A stretch of DNA of 64,000 nt from Perognathus longimembris pacificus. Taxonomy: Eukaryota; Chordata; Mammalia; Rodentia; Heteromyidae. The stretch spans positions 10,165,297 to 10,229,296 of the forward strand of contig NC_063180.1 in the NCBI RefSeq assembly GCF_023159225.1, written 5' to 3'. Under the pieces are notes generated by a model. That model ran no database searches and was not told where the DNA came from. It saw only the letters and a program-made list of their open reading frames with translations. Position 1 is the first letter of the stretch; every line of letters starts with the position of its first letter. Below are positions 37,169 to 47,508 of the stretch, one piece after another. The translations under genes and the position numbers were made by a program.

Positions 37169-37412
37169 GCCATGTACCAGTGCTTCACATCTATTTATCC
37201 TTCCTATTTAGGAAACTGATAGCTGATAATGAAATTACACAACCAACTTAGGACAGGGCAGGAAAGTCTGTGAGGTGCTTATTTCCAATTAACCAGAAAA
37301 AGTCAGGAAGTAGAGCTGTGTTTCAAGTGGTAGAGCACTAGCCTTGAATGAAAAAACTGAGAACTCCTAAACTCTGAATTCAAGCCCCAGTATGAGCACA
37401 CATAAAAAATTT
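37169..37412 (+). repeat. B1-dID-type SINE
   Basis: Diverged B1 half, then GGGCAGGAAAGTCTGTGAGG, CCAATTAACCAGAAAAAGTC, GTAGAGCTGTGTTTCAAGTG and GAGCACTAGCCTTGAATG in order, ending CAAGCCCCAGTATGAGC. Confidence 0.8.
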
Positions 37413-37779
37413 CAAACATGAAAAACATTCAACAGTCTTTTAACACAGATGTGAACTATATTTTAATGAGACCCCTCTTAGATATTGTAATTATATTAAT
37501 ATTGCTAGGTTATACAGTCTCCTTGGTCTCAAAACTCTTCGAAAAACTATCAGAGATAACAGATAAGTTCATTATATAAAACTGTTTTACAGTATTTCAT
37601 TAACAGTTTTCATTCATATGCTTTGACATACACATTGTAATAACTATGTATGTTTTGGTAAATGTGAAAAAAAATTCTATTTACTGGCAGGTAAACATAA
37701 GCACATCCAATACACTCGGTAAGAAATTGTAACTAAACCAAGTGGCATACCAAAAGCACTCAGATATTTCTTTTTTCCC

Positions 37780-38036
37780 TTATTTTCCCCTTATTGGTCC
37801 AAATCCAAGTCCTTGTGCACAGTAGAGAAGCACCCTACCAGTATGAGATATTTTCAAAACCCTTGGTTTCTTTGTTCAGTTATTTTGTTTTTGTTTTTGT
37901 TTTTTTGAGACAGGGTCCTCATATTCTAGCCAGGTTGACCTTGAACCTATTATAAATCTCAGACAGGTCTTGATTTCCCACATTTCAACCTCAAGAGTAC
38001 TGGTATTATGGACACATGCCACTATGCATCTGCCAC
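37780..38036 (-). repeat. B1-like SINE, antisense, with ID-like remnant
   Basis: GAGACAGGGTCCTCATATTC, GCCAGGTTGACCTTGAACC and GGACACATGCCACTATGC show an antisense B1 at about 37884-38036. The T-rich stretch and GTAGAGAAGCACCCTACCAG to the left may be a separate ID fragment. Confidence 0.6.
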
Positions 38037-38117
38037 ATTCAGATACTATTTAAACAAAATAGACAAAAACCCATTATCCAATCCCTGTATAATAATCTCA
38101 GGCTCAAACTTCTTTTA

Positions 38118-38302
38118 TTATTTATCTATTTGTATGCTGGACCTGGGGCTTGACCTCAAGGCCTGGGCACTGTCCCTGAACCTATTTGTACTCAAGGCTA
38201 GCATGTACCACTTGAGTCACAGCACCATTTCCAGCTTTTTCTGAGTGTTTCATTGGAGATGAGAGTCTCATGGACTTTCCTGCCTAGGCTGGTTTTGAAC
38301 AA
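38118..38302 (-). repeat. B1-dID-type SINE, B1 end truncated
   Basis: GGGGCTTGACCTCAAGGCC, TGGGCACTGTCCCTGAACC, CTCAAGGCTAGCATGTACC and TTGGAGATGAGAGTCTCATG are the antisense ID half and linker. The B1 half stops after GGCTGGTTTTGAAC. Confidence 0.8.
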
Positions 38303-38607
38303 TGATGTTGTGTTAGCTTAAACACACCTAAACACTTTAAGCATATTGTCATGCCTTGGTTATTAAAAATTAGTTACAATATTGTCAATTAATACTGAAA
38401 TTATATTATCAATATGTGGAATATAATCAAGTAATAAAGGAGGGTAAAATTCTAATTGTAGGTATGTATTAACTCATTTCCTTCTCCAATGCCAACTATT
38501 ATCTAATCTTTAGGTAAATTAGAAAGCCTTCTGGTAATGATATGTGTATATAAAATAAGAGGCATGGTCTGGAAAATAATGAGTCATAATTCAAAACTTC
38601 CTTATCA
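38303..38607. other. Unique AT-rich intergenic DNA
   Basis: I see no gene or recognisable repeat. Confidence 0.5.
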
Positions 38608-38762
38608 AAAGCAGTTTGGTGGGGAAATTGGAGAGGAGCGAAGGTGGGAGATAAATAAAGGAAGAGATTTTAAAAAATTGAGAAAAAAAAATGTACTCAG
38701 TACCTTATGTATATAACCAACCCTTTTTTACATCACCTTGACAGTGAAAAAAGACAAAAACA
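38608..38762 (+). repeat. Short L1 3' end, decayed
   Basis: Purine tract GGGGAAATTGGAGAGGAGCG, then ATGTACTCAGTACCTTATG and CATCACCTTGACAGTG with an A-rich tail, all L1 3'-UTR landmarks. Strongly 5'-truncated. Confidence 0.7.
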
Positions 38763-38766
38763 GTTT

Positions 38767-38990
38767 GCCAGACACCAGTTGTTCACACATATAATCCTAC
38801 CTACTAATTAGGTTGAGATATGAAGATCAATGTTGAAAGCCAGCCCAAGGAAAAAAGCCCATGAAACTCTTTTCTCCCTTAACTAGCAAAACAGGAAGTG
38901 GACCTGTGGCTCAAGTAGTAGAGAGGTAGGCTTGAGCACAAAAGCTTAGTGACAGCACAGAAGCCCTGAGTTCATGCGTGAAGATTGGTA
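38767..38990 (+). repeat. B1-dID-type SINE
   Basis: GCCAGACACCAGTTGTTCAC, ATATAATCCTACCTACTAAT, AAAGCCAGCCCAAGG, GAAGTGGACCTGTGGCTC and AAGCCCTGAGTTCATG are in order. It abuts CA and GA simple repeats. Confidence 0.8.
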
Positions 38991-39002
38991 TGCATGTGAT
39001 AC

Positions 39003-39019
39003 ACAAACACACACATGTG

Positions 39020-39066
<47 letters not shown>
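39003..39066. repeat. (CA)n/(GA)n microsatellite
   Basis: Degenerate CA repeats pass into an uninterrupted (AG)n run of about 19 units at 39027-39065. It probably grew from the tail of the SINE to its left. Confidence 0.9.
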
Positions 39067-39067
<1 letters not shown>

Positions 39068-39071
39068 AAAA

Positions 39072-39106
39072 AGCAATGAACATTTCTTTCTTTCTTTCTT
39101 TTCTTT

Positions 39107-39151
<45 letters not shown>

Positions 39152-39359
39152 GCCAGTCCTGGGCCTTGGACTCAGGGCCTGAGCACTGTCCCTGGCTTCC
39201 TTTTGCTCAAGGCTAGCACTCTGCCACTTGAGCCACAGTGCCACTTCTGGCCATTTTCTGTATATGTGGTGCTGGGGAATCGAACCCAGGGCCTCATGTA
39301 TACGAGGCAAGCACTCTTGCCACTAGGCCATATCCCCAGCCCCAGCAATGAACATTTCT
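39072..39359 (-). mobile_element. Young dimeric ID-family SINE, 42-base pure tail, 16-bp TSD
   Basis: The T run at 39109-39150 is the intact poly(A) tail of a minus-strand SINE; the body has near-consensus ID-like halves and ends CCATATCCCCAGCCCC. The TSD AGCAATGAACATTTCT is at 39072-39087 and 39344-39359. Tail purity and a low-divergence body make it probably one of the youngest insertions here. Long peptides read from it (both strands) are translations of the SINE, not genes. Confidence 0.96.
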
Positions 39360-39379
39360 GATGAAACTGTTATTTCATT

Positions 39380-39455
39380 TCGCTATGCTTGAGAATCATT
39401 CAAGGGCCTCACACAGGCTAGGTTAGTGCTTTTTCACTGAACTATAATCCAAGTT
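39380..39455 (-). repeat. Diverged monomeric ID-like fragment
   Basis: GAATCATTCAAGGGCCTCAC, AGGCTAGGTTAGTGC and TTCACTGAACTATAATCC resemble the antisense ID unit (B box, anticodon-arm and A-box regions). It is old and degenerate. Confidence 0.5.
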
Positions 39456-40961
39456 CTATTTGAGTAACATTTTAAAGAATTTTATTGCAAATAGAAGGTG
39501 TTTGGAATATAATGAAGGAAATGTTTCCACTGTCCCTTGCTCACTATCAGTCAAATCCAGTGACTCCGACAAGTCTTGCTTTGTTTCACTTCTTTCCCTT
39601 TTTCACTGCTAATATTTTTCCTAACAAGCATGAATCATTCATGAAGTTAAATAAGGACATTTCATTTAAGTGATATTGTAATAAAATATTAAGCACACAC
39701 TCACAAATAGCCTGAAAATTGTTTTAGTTGTATACTTAAACATGTTGCTATATCAAGCTAATAAGTACAGAATATAATGATGCTTATGCTAAAACATTTA
39801 CATCTAGATTATTATAAACTTCTACTTCCTTAAACATTTTAAAGATACACATTTTTCCATACTTGAAAATGATAATAATCAGGGAACCTTGCTATTATAA
39901 ACAAAAATAATATATTAAAAACTATCAAAGGTAAGAGAAAAAATAAAAACATTGTCTAGGGCTCCCAAAACCTAAAGGTGATGAATTTATTGGGTTTTTC
40001 TTTGGCTCATGTAAACACCCAGATCCCCTCTCCCAACTCCTTTGCCAAAATTCACCAAGAAAAAGTTGCCACCTGTAGCCAAAAGCAGGAAGGAAACTAC
40101 CCATGAAAATAAATATTTTAAGCATAATATCTCTAATCTAATGGAAACATCATGGAAAATACTTATTCTACCTCACCAGCAAAAAATGATGGAAGAACTT
40201 AAAATTGTATTTGTACATTAAGAAAAGGACATCCAGGGTTTCTGCTGCCACTGTTTAGTAACAAGTGCAAGTGTTTCTGTTCTTGTTGTTCCACAATGGC
40301 CTAACTCAGAATTTGAATATGTGCCTCCTTCCACAAGTAATGAGACCATCTCATCCTGTGTGTTGTTAGTGAAGGCAATCTGAGAAGCAATATGATGAGG
40401 TCATCTTTCACTTGGTAGCCTAGTGCACACAGTGGTATCAGTAGAAACCTGCTGGAACAACCCCTAAGTCCTGCATCAAACTCACTACTGTATAGGGAGC
40501 ACAGGCTATAAATACAATATGGGTCAAATGGAGAACTAGGCTCAGGCTCCCACAGGGAAGTAATAAAACAGTGCACCTTTCCCACATTGGAATAGAGACT
40601 AAAGAACCGACCTAATAAATCAAAGAGTTAAATATGATCTAGAGTCTCAATGTAAAGTATTTCTTGGCAATTTTCAAGAAGATCTCAAAGTGGTATGTAA
40701 ACTAATAATCAGCACGTGCTAACACTGAGATGAAAGAGATCCTGAGATTCTCTGACACTTTTACAGTGATCATAATGTGAATATTCAAAATACTTTTGTC
40801 CATCAAAGTCATTAAAAACAAAACCCTTGGGTTTTCCACAAAAATGGAAAAAAACAACTTAAAAAAAAGAGAAATAAAACTAAATTGAGCGAACACATGC
40901 CAAATATAGTGTACGTATGATAATGTGATGATAATTAAAAAGAAAATCAAAAGACAAATGT
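39456..40961. other. Unique intergenic DNA
   Basis: I see no gene or recognisable repeat over 1.5 kb. The antisense frames at 39925-40125, 40301-40585 and 40702-41058 (up to 118 aa) lack recognisable domains, and the last runs into a SINE. Confidence 0.5.
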
Positions 40962-41090
40962 CACCTACGCACTGGTGACTCATGCCTATAATCCTTGCTA
41001 CTAAGAAGGCTGAGATCTGAGGACTGTGATTCAAAGCCAGCAAGGGCAAGAAAGTCAAGCCCTATGACCAACAAAAAATAAATAAGTAAA
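40962..41090 (+). repeat. B1-type SINE, left monomer only
   Basis: GACTCATGCCTATAATCCTT, GCTGAGATCTGAGGACTG and TTCAAAGCCAGCAAGGGC match the B1 half of B1-dID copies. The ID half is absent and an A-rich tail follows. Confidence 0.75.
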
Positions 41091-41160
41091 AAGACTGATG
41101 TGTACAATGGAATGAAATGGACCTAGTCCATATTTATGCTGCAAAGATGAATCAGCTAGG

Positions 41161-41189
41161 CACACACACACACACACACACACACACAA

Positions 41190-41224
<35 letters not shown>
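41161..41224. repeat. (CA)n microsatellite
   Basis: Two CA runs separated by an AACC interruption, together about 32 units. Confidence 0.96.
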
Positions 41225-41226
<2 letters not shown>

Positions 41227-41505
41227 TGAATCACATATAAAGTGTAGGAAGGCTAGAAAGTGAAGAATAGAACATATAGGTAAAGCCAACTTAAATCAAA
41301 TGGCAAATCCTTTGTGTAACTAAATAAAGAGCAAATCAATATACCAGTTAGAATATATAAAAAAGAGATACATTTTATATAGATGAAAGAATCAGTCAAC
41401 CAGGAACCTATAGCATTCCTAAATGTTTGTAGAATAAAATACCATAATTAATAAGGAATATGACCTTTAAAATTTTGAGAACTTGATGGGAAATAGACAA
41501 ATGCT

Positions 41506-43669
41506 AGACTTCCAGGAAGACATTGGAAGAACAGCAGAGCCCTAGCTGAACTCCCTCCGACATCGCAGTTTTCTCATCCCATAGAAACTTTTACTCCTAG
41601 AAAGACAGCTAGAGTAAGTTCTAACAGTACAGGGATTCTGGCAACGAAGGAAAAATCGACTTTGCTTGTCTGAAAACACAGATTTGAGCTCCGGCGGCGT
41701 CCCACCGCCGCGCCAGTGCCAGTGCCGGCACAGCGCCCAGCACCGCAACCTGCACTCTGTGCGGCTAAAGCACACAGCATAGACCAGGGAGAAATCCTCC
41801 AGATGGCAGCTGAGCACGGACGACCTGAAATCACAGAGAAAGCGTGAGTACCCACAAAAGATATTCTCACTCGCACCCACAGAGCAGCTTCTGGAAGGCA
41901 GCCCTTCCCCCACCGCCAGAGCAAAGCGCCATCTTTACCACTGGTATAGGGTCAGACCAGATTGGAACTAACATGGGCCTGGGGAAAGCGAGGTCAAAGG
42001 AGCCATCTTTGAAAAGGGCAAGAGGGACCGAACAGTGAGAGCCAGCTCCGCCCAGGAGAACGCCCCCTGCCCTGGTGGGAGGCGTGTCACGGGCCTCGGA
42101 TTAGCCAGAGGTGCCCCGTCCTGCCCGCCAGAATTTCTAAATTTAAAGCGAAAGAGGCCAGCAGCTACCGGCGGCACAGAAACACCAGATGGGGAACAAA
42201 CAGTTCCTGGGACAGCTAAACAGTCCCGTCACAGAGGAAGCCCAATTCCCAGCCCAAAACGGAGCTGCATTCCATAGCCACCTCCTCCAAGGAGGCCACC
42301 TCTCCCAGACAAGCAACTCTCAGCCGGGAAAACAGCCCAGAGGCACCCCGCCCTGCTAAGTCCACAGCCTATTCAAAGCCAGGCATCAAAGGCAGCGGCC
42401 CCACAGCAGACAGAGGAGCCACAGTTCCTGAGAATGCTCAAGTCCCCATCTACAGAGGATGCCCAAGGCCTACCTGCAAACTGTGCGAACCAAAGAGACC
42501 CAGGATTGCACCAACAGGGGAGAAGAGTCAGAAAAGATCCACCCCTTGCAAACTGAAATCAAGTCAAACCAGCCAATCAGGAAAACAGACTGGAGACCAT
42601 TGCAAGGAAACCAGAGACTGGGGAAAGACTACCCAATCAAGAAGGATTCCATTTTTTTTCTTTTCAAACATTTTTTAAACTTTAAAAAAAAAAAATTTTT
42701 CTTTTTAATTTTTTCACTTCTGAAAGGTCATTGGTTTTTTGTTTGTTTGTTTGTTTTCCATTTTTACCGGTTTGTTTTATCAAGTTTTTTGTTGTTGTTG
42801 TTTGTTTGTTTGGATTGTTCCTTTTCTGTTTTTTCTTCCTTTTTATTTTTTTTTCATTTTTAAATAATTTTTCTCTGTTTTGTGCATCTGTCTTCCAGTA
42901 TTTTTACTTTATTTCTCTCTTTGCATTCTCTTTCTTTAAAAATTACATTCCTAGTGGCAAGAGTGCCTGCCTCGGATACACGAGGCCCTAGGTTCGATTC
43001 CCCAGCACCACATATATAGAAAATGGCCAGAAGCGGCGCTGTGGCTCAAGTGGCAGAGTGCTAGCCTTGAGCGGGAAGAAGCCAGGGACAGTGCTCAGGC
43101 CCTGAGTCCAAGGCCCAGGACTGGCCAAAAAAAATAAAAAAAAAATTAAAAAAATAAAAATTACATTCCTATGAATAACACCTCCACTCTTTTCTGCTAA
43201 CTCTCCATTGTCTATCATTTTAACCTTGTTCTTTCTACTGATTCTACTCTTCTCCATATTTCCACGTCACTGAAACTAAACCAAAATCACCCCCTCAATA
43301 CATTTTACTTTATTCTCTTTACTACCTCCTACTTACCCTCCTTACTTACTGCGTAGACCTCCAGGTTCCATTGACTCCTGGTTATTGGATAGAGGGTATC
43401 CCAGCTTAATCCGAGTGAATCAAAGGGGTTCATAGAGAAAGCCAGTCCTAAAAGAACTTAATATAAAAACAAGAATTACGTATAGGGTTGTAACAGTAAA
43501 TAAGTAACTACTGAATACCGGGCCCATGATCAGTTGTTATATTGAATTGTATTGTTTAGGAACACCAAATCTAATTTTATAGACAGGTATACAGGGTATC
43601 TGTATATAATAGTGAACTTGTAAGATTTACACAACAGTGTTTGGTAAGGGCTGCTTTGGGTCTTAAAAG
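41506..43669 (+). promoter_or_regulatory. L1 5' UTR / internal promoter region
   Basis: About 1.95 kb excluding the SINE. The first ~900 bp is GC-rich with clustered CpG (for example 41690-41720) against an AT-rich background. The YY1-like cores GCGCCATCTTT (41926-41936) and GCCATCTTTG (42002-42011) match the two sites in the other full-length copy in order and spacing. The proximal part contains T-rich and poly-purine stretches. Frames of up to 134 aa here (42459-42863) are low-complexity and not credible genes. Confidence 0.7.
42937..43171 (+). mobile_element. Dimeric ID-family SINE, slightly 5'-truncated, 17-bp TSD
   Basis: The body starts at GTGGCAAGAGTGCCTGCC, lacking the usual first ~17 bases, so the A box is incomplete. 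The B box GGTTCGATTCC, the second half and an AATAAAAAAA-rich tail are present. The TSD TAAAAATTACATTCCTA is at 42937-42953 and 43155-43171. Its CCTA end overlaps the SINE's own CCTAGTGG, suggesting microhomology at the 5' join. It lies inside the L1 5' UTR, so it is younger than that L1. Confidence 0.94.
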
Positions 43670-44830
43670 GTGCTCACAGGTGCTGGTAGACTGGCATTCC
43701 CAATCCAAATGGGCAGAAGGAACACAAGAAAGATGGCAAACAATGAAGTCTTATCCCCCACTCAAAACAAGCAGGAAGGAGAGCAATCAATCAAAGACAT
43801 AGAAGAGAACCCCCAAAATGCTCTACAAAGTCTATTGATAAACATGATAAATGAAAAGTTTGAATCTCTTCAGTCAATTATTCTAGAGCGTGAGGAGGCA
43901 AAGCAAAAATTAATGGAGAATTTCATGGCATCCACAAATAGTAAGATAAATGAACTTCAAGAGTCAAATGAAAAGATAGCTACCCAACTTAAAGATTTGA
44001 GAGACAACAATCAAAACCAAAGTAATGAAGTTAATGAAGTAAAGAAGTCCATACAAGACCTAAGAAATGACATGGAAATCATCAGGAAAGACCAGTCAGA
44101 AGGAAAAGAGATTCGAAATCAAGTAGCTAGCCTACAGTCCCAACTAACTGAAGCGGAGGATCAAATCTCAGGAGCTGAAGATTCCTTAGATTCTATGGAG
44201 AAAGATCAAAAATCAATACAAATCCAGTCCAGTCAACAAAACAGATCGCTACAGGAGATTCAAGACACGATCAGGAAGCCCAATTTCAGGATAATAAGTA
44301 TTGAGGAAAACTTGTAGAAAGAGGTTAATGGGATAGGCAATCTACTTAACAGAATATTAGCTGAGAACTACCCAAATATCCAGAAGGAAAGGCCTATACA
44401 GATACAAGAAGCATTTAGAACCCCAAACCGACCATACCAGAATAGGACATCCACCCAACACATTGTGATCAAAACAGGTTCAGTAGAGTACAAGGAAAGA
44501 ATCCTTAAAGCTGTTAGGGAGAAGAAAACACTCACATATAAAGGAAAAGCAATCAGAATTACCCCAGACTTCTCAGCAGAGACCATGAAAGCAAGGAGAG
44601 CGTGGCATAAAGTATACGAAACACTAAATAAAAATAACTACCAACCAAGAATTCTGTACCCAGCCAAACTCTCATTCATAGCCGAAGGTCAAATAAAAGT
44701 CTTCCACAGTAAGGAAAAACTGAAACAATATATCTCCACCAAACCAGCTTTACAGAAAATCTTCAAAGATGTACTATACAGGGAAAATAATCAAGATCCC
44801 AATACAGACAGAGAAATGAACCCTAATTAG
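43670..44830 (+). pseudogene. L1 ORF1, intact frame except one nonsense codon
   Basis: ORF1p is the L1 RNA-binding chaperone. One reading frame of 386 codons runs from 43670 to the TAG at 44828-44830; the likely true start is the Met in MGRRNTRKMANN (43709). A coiled coil spans roughly residues 60-200 (SLQSQLTEAEDQISGAED), followed by an RNA-recognition-like part (HIVIKTGSVEYKERILKAVR) and a C-terminal domain ending in REMNPN. The only disruption is TAG at 44315-44317, where the minus-strand copy has a Glu codon. Hence it decayed late. ORF2 follows after about 50 bp. Confidence 0.92.
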
Positions 44831-44882
44831 TAAACATCAGATCAAGAAATGGGAAGACACAGCTTTAAACAAGATAGTGATA

Positions 44883-47508
44883 ATGAAAGGAACAAACGAT
44901 CATCTCTCAATCCTAACTCTCAACATTAATGGACTAAATTCTCCAATCAAACGACATAGGCTCATAAGTTGGATCAAAAATCAAGATCCATCTTTCGGCT
45001 GCCTCCAAGAGACACATCTATCCAGCAAAAGAAAACATCTTCTAAAAGTGAATCAAATCTATCAAGCAAATGGCCCCCATAAGCAGGCTGGAGTTGCAAT
45101 CCTAGTATCAGACAAAATTGACTTCAAATTAAAAAAGGTAAGAAGAGACAAAGAAGGCTACTACATACTAGTAAAGGGATCTCTCCTACAGGAAGATATA
45201 ACCATTCTAAATAACTACACACCAAATGCAGGAGCACCCAACTTCATCAAACAAACTCTACTGACTCTAAAAACACTCATAGACTCAAGCACATTGATAG
45301 TTGAGGACTTTAACACTCCACTATCACCTCTGGACAGATCAACACACCAAAAACTGAACAAAGAAACCACAGATTTTAATAATTGCATAGACCAACTAGA
45401 CTTACCCGACATCTACTGAATATTCCACCCAGCAACAACAGAATACACATTCTTCTCCACTGCACATGGAATATTCTCCAAAATAGATCACATCTTAGGG
45501 CACAAAGAAAATCTGTACAAATTGAGAAGTATCAAACCATTCCCTGCATTCTCTCAGATCACAATGGAATAAAATTAGAGCTCAACTCAAACAGCCACCA
45601 CAGAAAATCCTACAATTCATGGAGACTAAACAACACACTGCTGAACCATCAGTGGGTCATTGAAGAAATTAAAACGGAAATTCAAATGTTTATGGACTTC
45701 AACTAAGTTGAGGACACAAAGTACCAGCTCCTTCGGGACACAGCATAGGCAGTACACAGAGGAAAATTTATATCTTTGAGTGCATACACCAACAAACTGG
45801 AGAAACAGCAACTCAATAATTTAAGGAAGCACCTTAATTTTCTGGAGACAGAACAGGAAGCCAAACCCCAAGTCAATAGACGGAAGCAAATAATTAAAAT
45901 CAAATCAGAATTAAATCAATTAGAGACAAAAAAAAAAACATTAAAAGGATCAACAAAACAAAGAGTTGGTTCTTTGAAAAAATCAACAAGATAGACAGAC
46001 CCCTGGCAAACCTGACCAAAAAACGAAGGCAGCACACTCAAATAAACAAGATAAGGGATGAAAAAGGTAACATCACCACAGAAATAACCGAAATTCAGAA
46101 AATAATAAGGGGCTATTTTGCAAACCTTTCTGCCAACAAATGCAAGAACTTGGAAGAAATGGATGATTTCCTAGAAAAAATTCATATCCCCAAACTCAAC
46201 CATGAAGATTTAAACCTTCTAAACAGACCCATATCCAGTATTGAAATAGAAATGGCAATAAATGATCTCCCATCCAAGAAAAGCCCAGGTCCAGACGGAT
46301 TCACTGCAGAATTCTACAAGGCCTTCAAAACAGAACTCACACCAATATTTCTCAAACTTTTCAATGAAATTGAAAGAGAACGTTCACTACCAGACTCATT
46401 CTATGAAGCCAGTATAACCCTCATCCCAAAACCAGGCAAAGACTCATCACGGAAAGAGGACTACAGACCGATTTCCCTGATGACATAGATGCAAAAATTC
46501 TCAACAAAATTCTGGCCAATCGACTTCAACAGGTCATCAAAAAAATCATACACCACGATCAAACTGGATTCATTCCAGGGATGAAAAGTTGGTTTAATCT
46601 ACGCAAGTCAATTAATGTAATCCACCACATCAACCGGAGCAAGGTAAAGAACCACAAAGACCGAGAAAGGCTACAAATCAAAGAAAGGTTGGACAAATGG
46701 GACTGCATCAAACTGCTGAGCTTCTGCATGGCAAAGGACATAGCTCAGAAGATGAACAGAAAGCCCACAGACTGGGAGAAGATCTTTACCAGACATTCAA
46801 CAGACAAAGGCCTCATATCTAAAATATATGCAGAACTAAAAAAATTACCTTTTTTCAAAACAAAACCACAAAGAACCAATAGCCCCCTCATCAAGTGGGC
46901 TAAAGACTTACAAAGAGACTTCTCTGATGAGGAAATGATAATGGCCAAGAGACATATGAAAAAATGCTCTACATCACTGTCCATAAAAGTAATGCAAATC
47001 AAAACAACATTGAGATTCCATCTCACCCCAGTAAGAATTTCCTATATCAGAAAACTAACAATATCAAATGCTGGAGGGGATGTGGCCAAAACGGAACCTT
47101 ACTGCATTGTTGGTGGAATGTAAACTGGTTCAGCCACTCTGGCAAGCAGTATGGAGATTCAACAGAAGGCTAAATATAGAACTCCCCTATGACCCAGCAG
47201 CCCCTCTTTTGGGTATCTATCCAAAAGACCACAAACAAAATCACTGTAATGCCACCAGCACAACAATGTTCATCGCAGCACAATTTGTCATAGCGAGAAT
47301 CCGGAACCAACCCAGATGCCCCTCAGTAGACGAATGGATCAGGAAAATGTGGTACATATACACAATGGAATTTTATGCCTCTATCAGAAAGAATGACATT
47401 GTCCCATTTGTAAGGAAATGAAAGGACTTGGAAAAAGTTATACTAAGTGAAATGAGCCAGACCCAAAGAAACATGGACTCTATGGTCTCCCTTATTGGGA
47501 ATAATTAG
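44883..47508 (+). pseudogene. L1 ORF2, frameshifted and lacking the RT catalytic core
   Basis: The endonuclease domain is open from 44883 to 45419: LNINGLNS, QETHL and YTPN motifs are kept, the GDFN box reads EDFN, and a stop ends the frame before the KIDHILG motif, which is still readable downstream. Frames then shift near 45400-45700 and 45990. Early RT is readable at 46150-46488 ([18 protein letters not shown]). After HHINRSK (about 46640) the sequence jumps to the C-terminal [23 protein letters not shown] region, omitting about 1.2 kb that contains the FADD box in other copies. The C-terminal part continues to the stop at 47506-47508. Confidence 0.92.

Noticed and set aside
39149..39361. 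A peptide family (WALDSGPEH / PGPWTQGLSTVPGF / FWPFSVYVVLGN) seen in open frames at 6304, 13982, 20596, 22191, 39149, 42988 and 55779
   Set aside because: It is the translation of the dimeric ID SINE in its antisense orientation. The repeated similarity reflects copy number and not a protein.
41542..41924. Antisense frames of 116-123 aa in the L1 5' UTR (an ORF0-like possibility)
   Set aside because: The equivalent region of the minus-strand L1 has no matching long frame, and two overlapping frames here simply reflect GC-rich sequence.
42459..42863. 134-aa frame upstream of L1 ORF1, a possible extra L1 ORF
   Set aside because: Phe-rich low-complexity C-terminal part, located in a T-rich 5'-UTR segment, and no counterpart is open in the minus-strand full-length copy.
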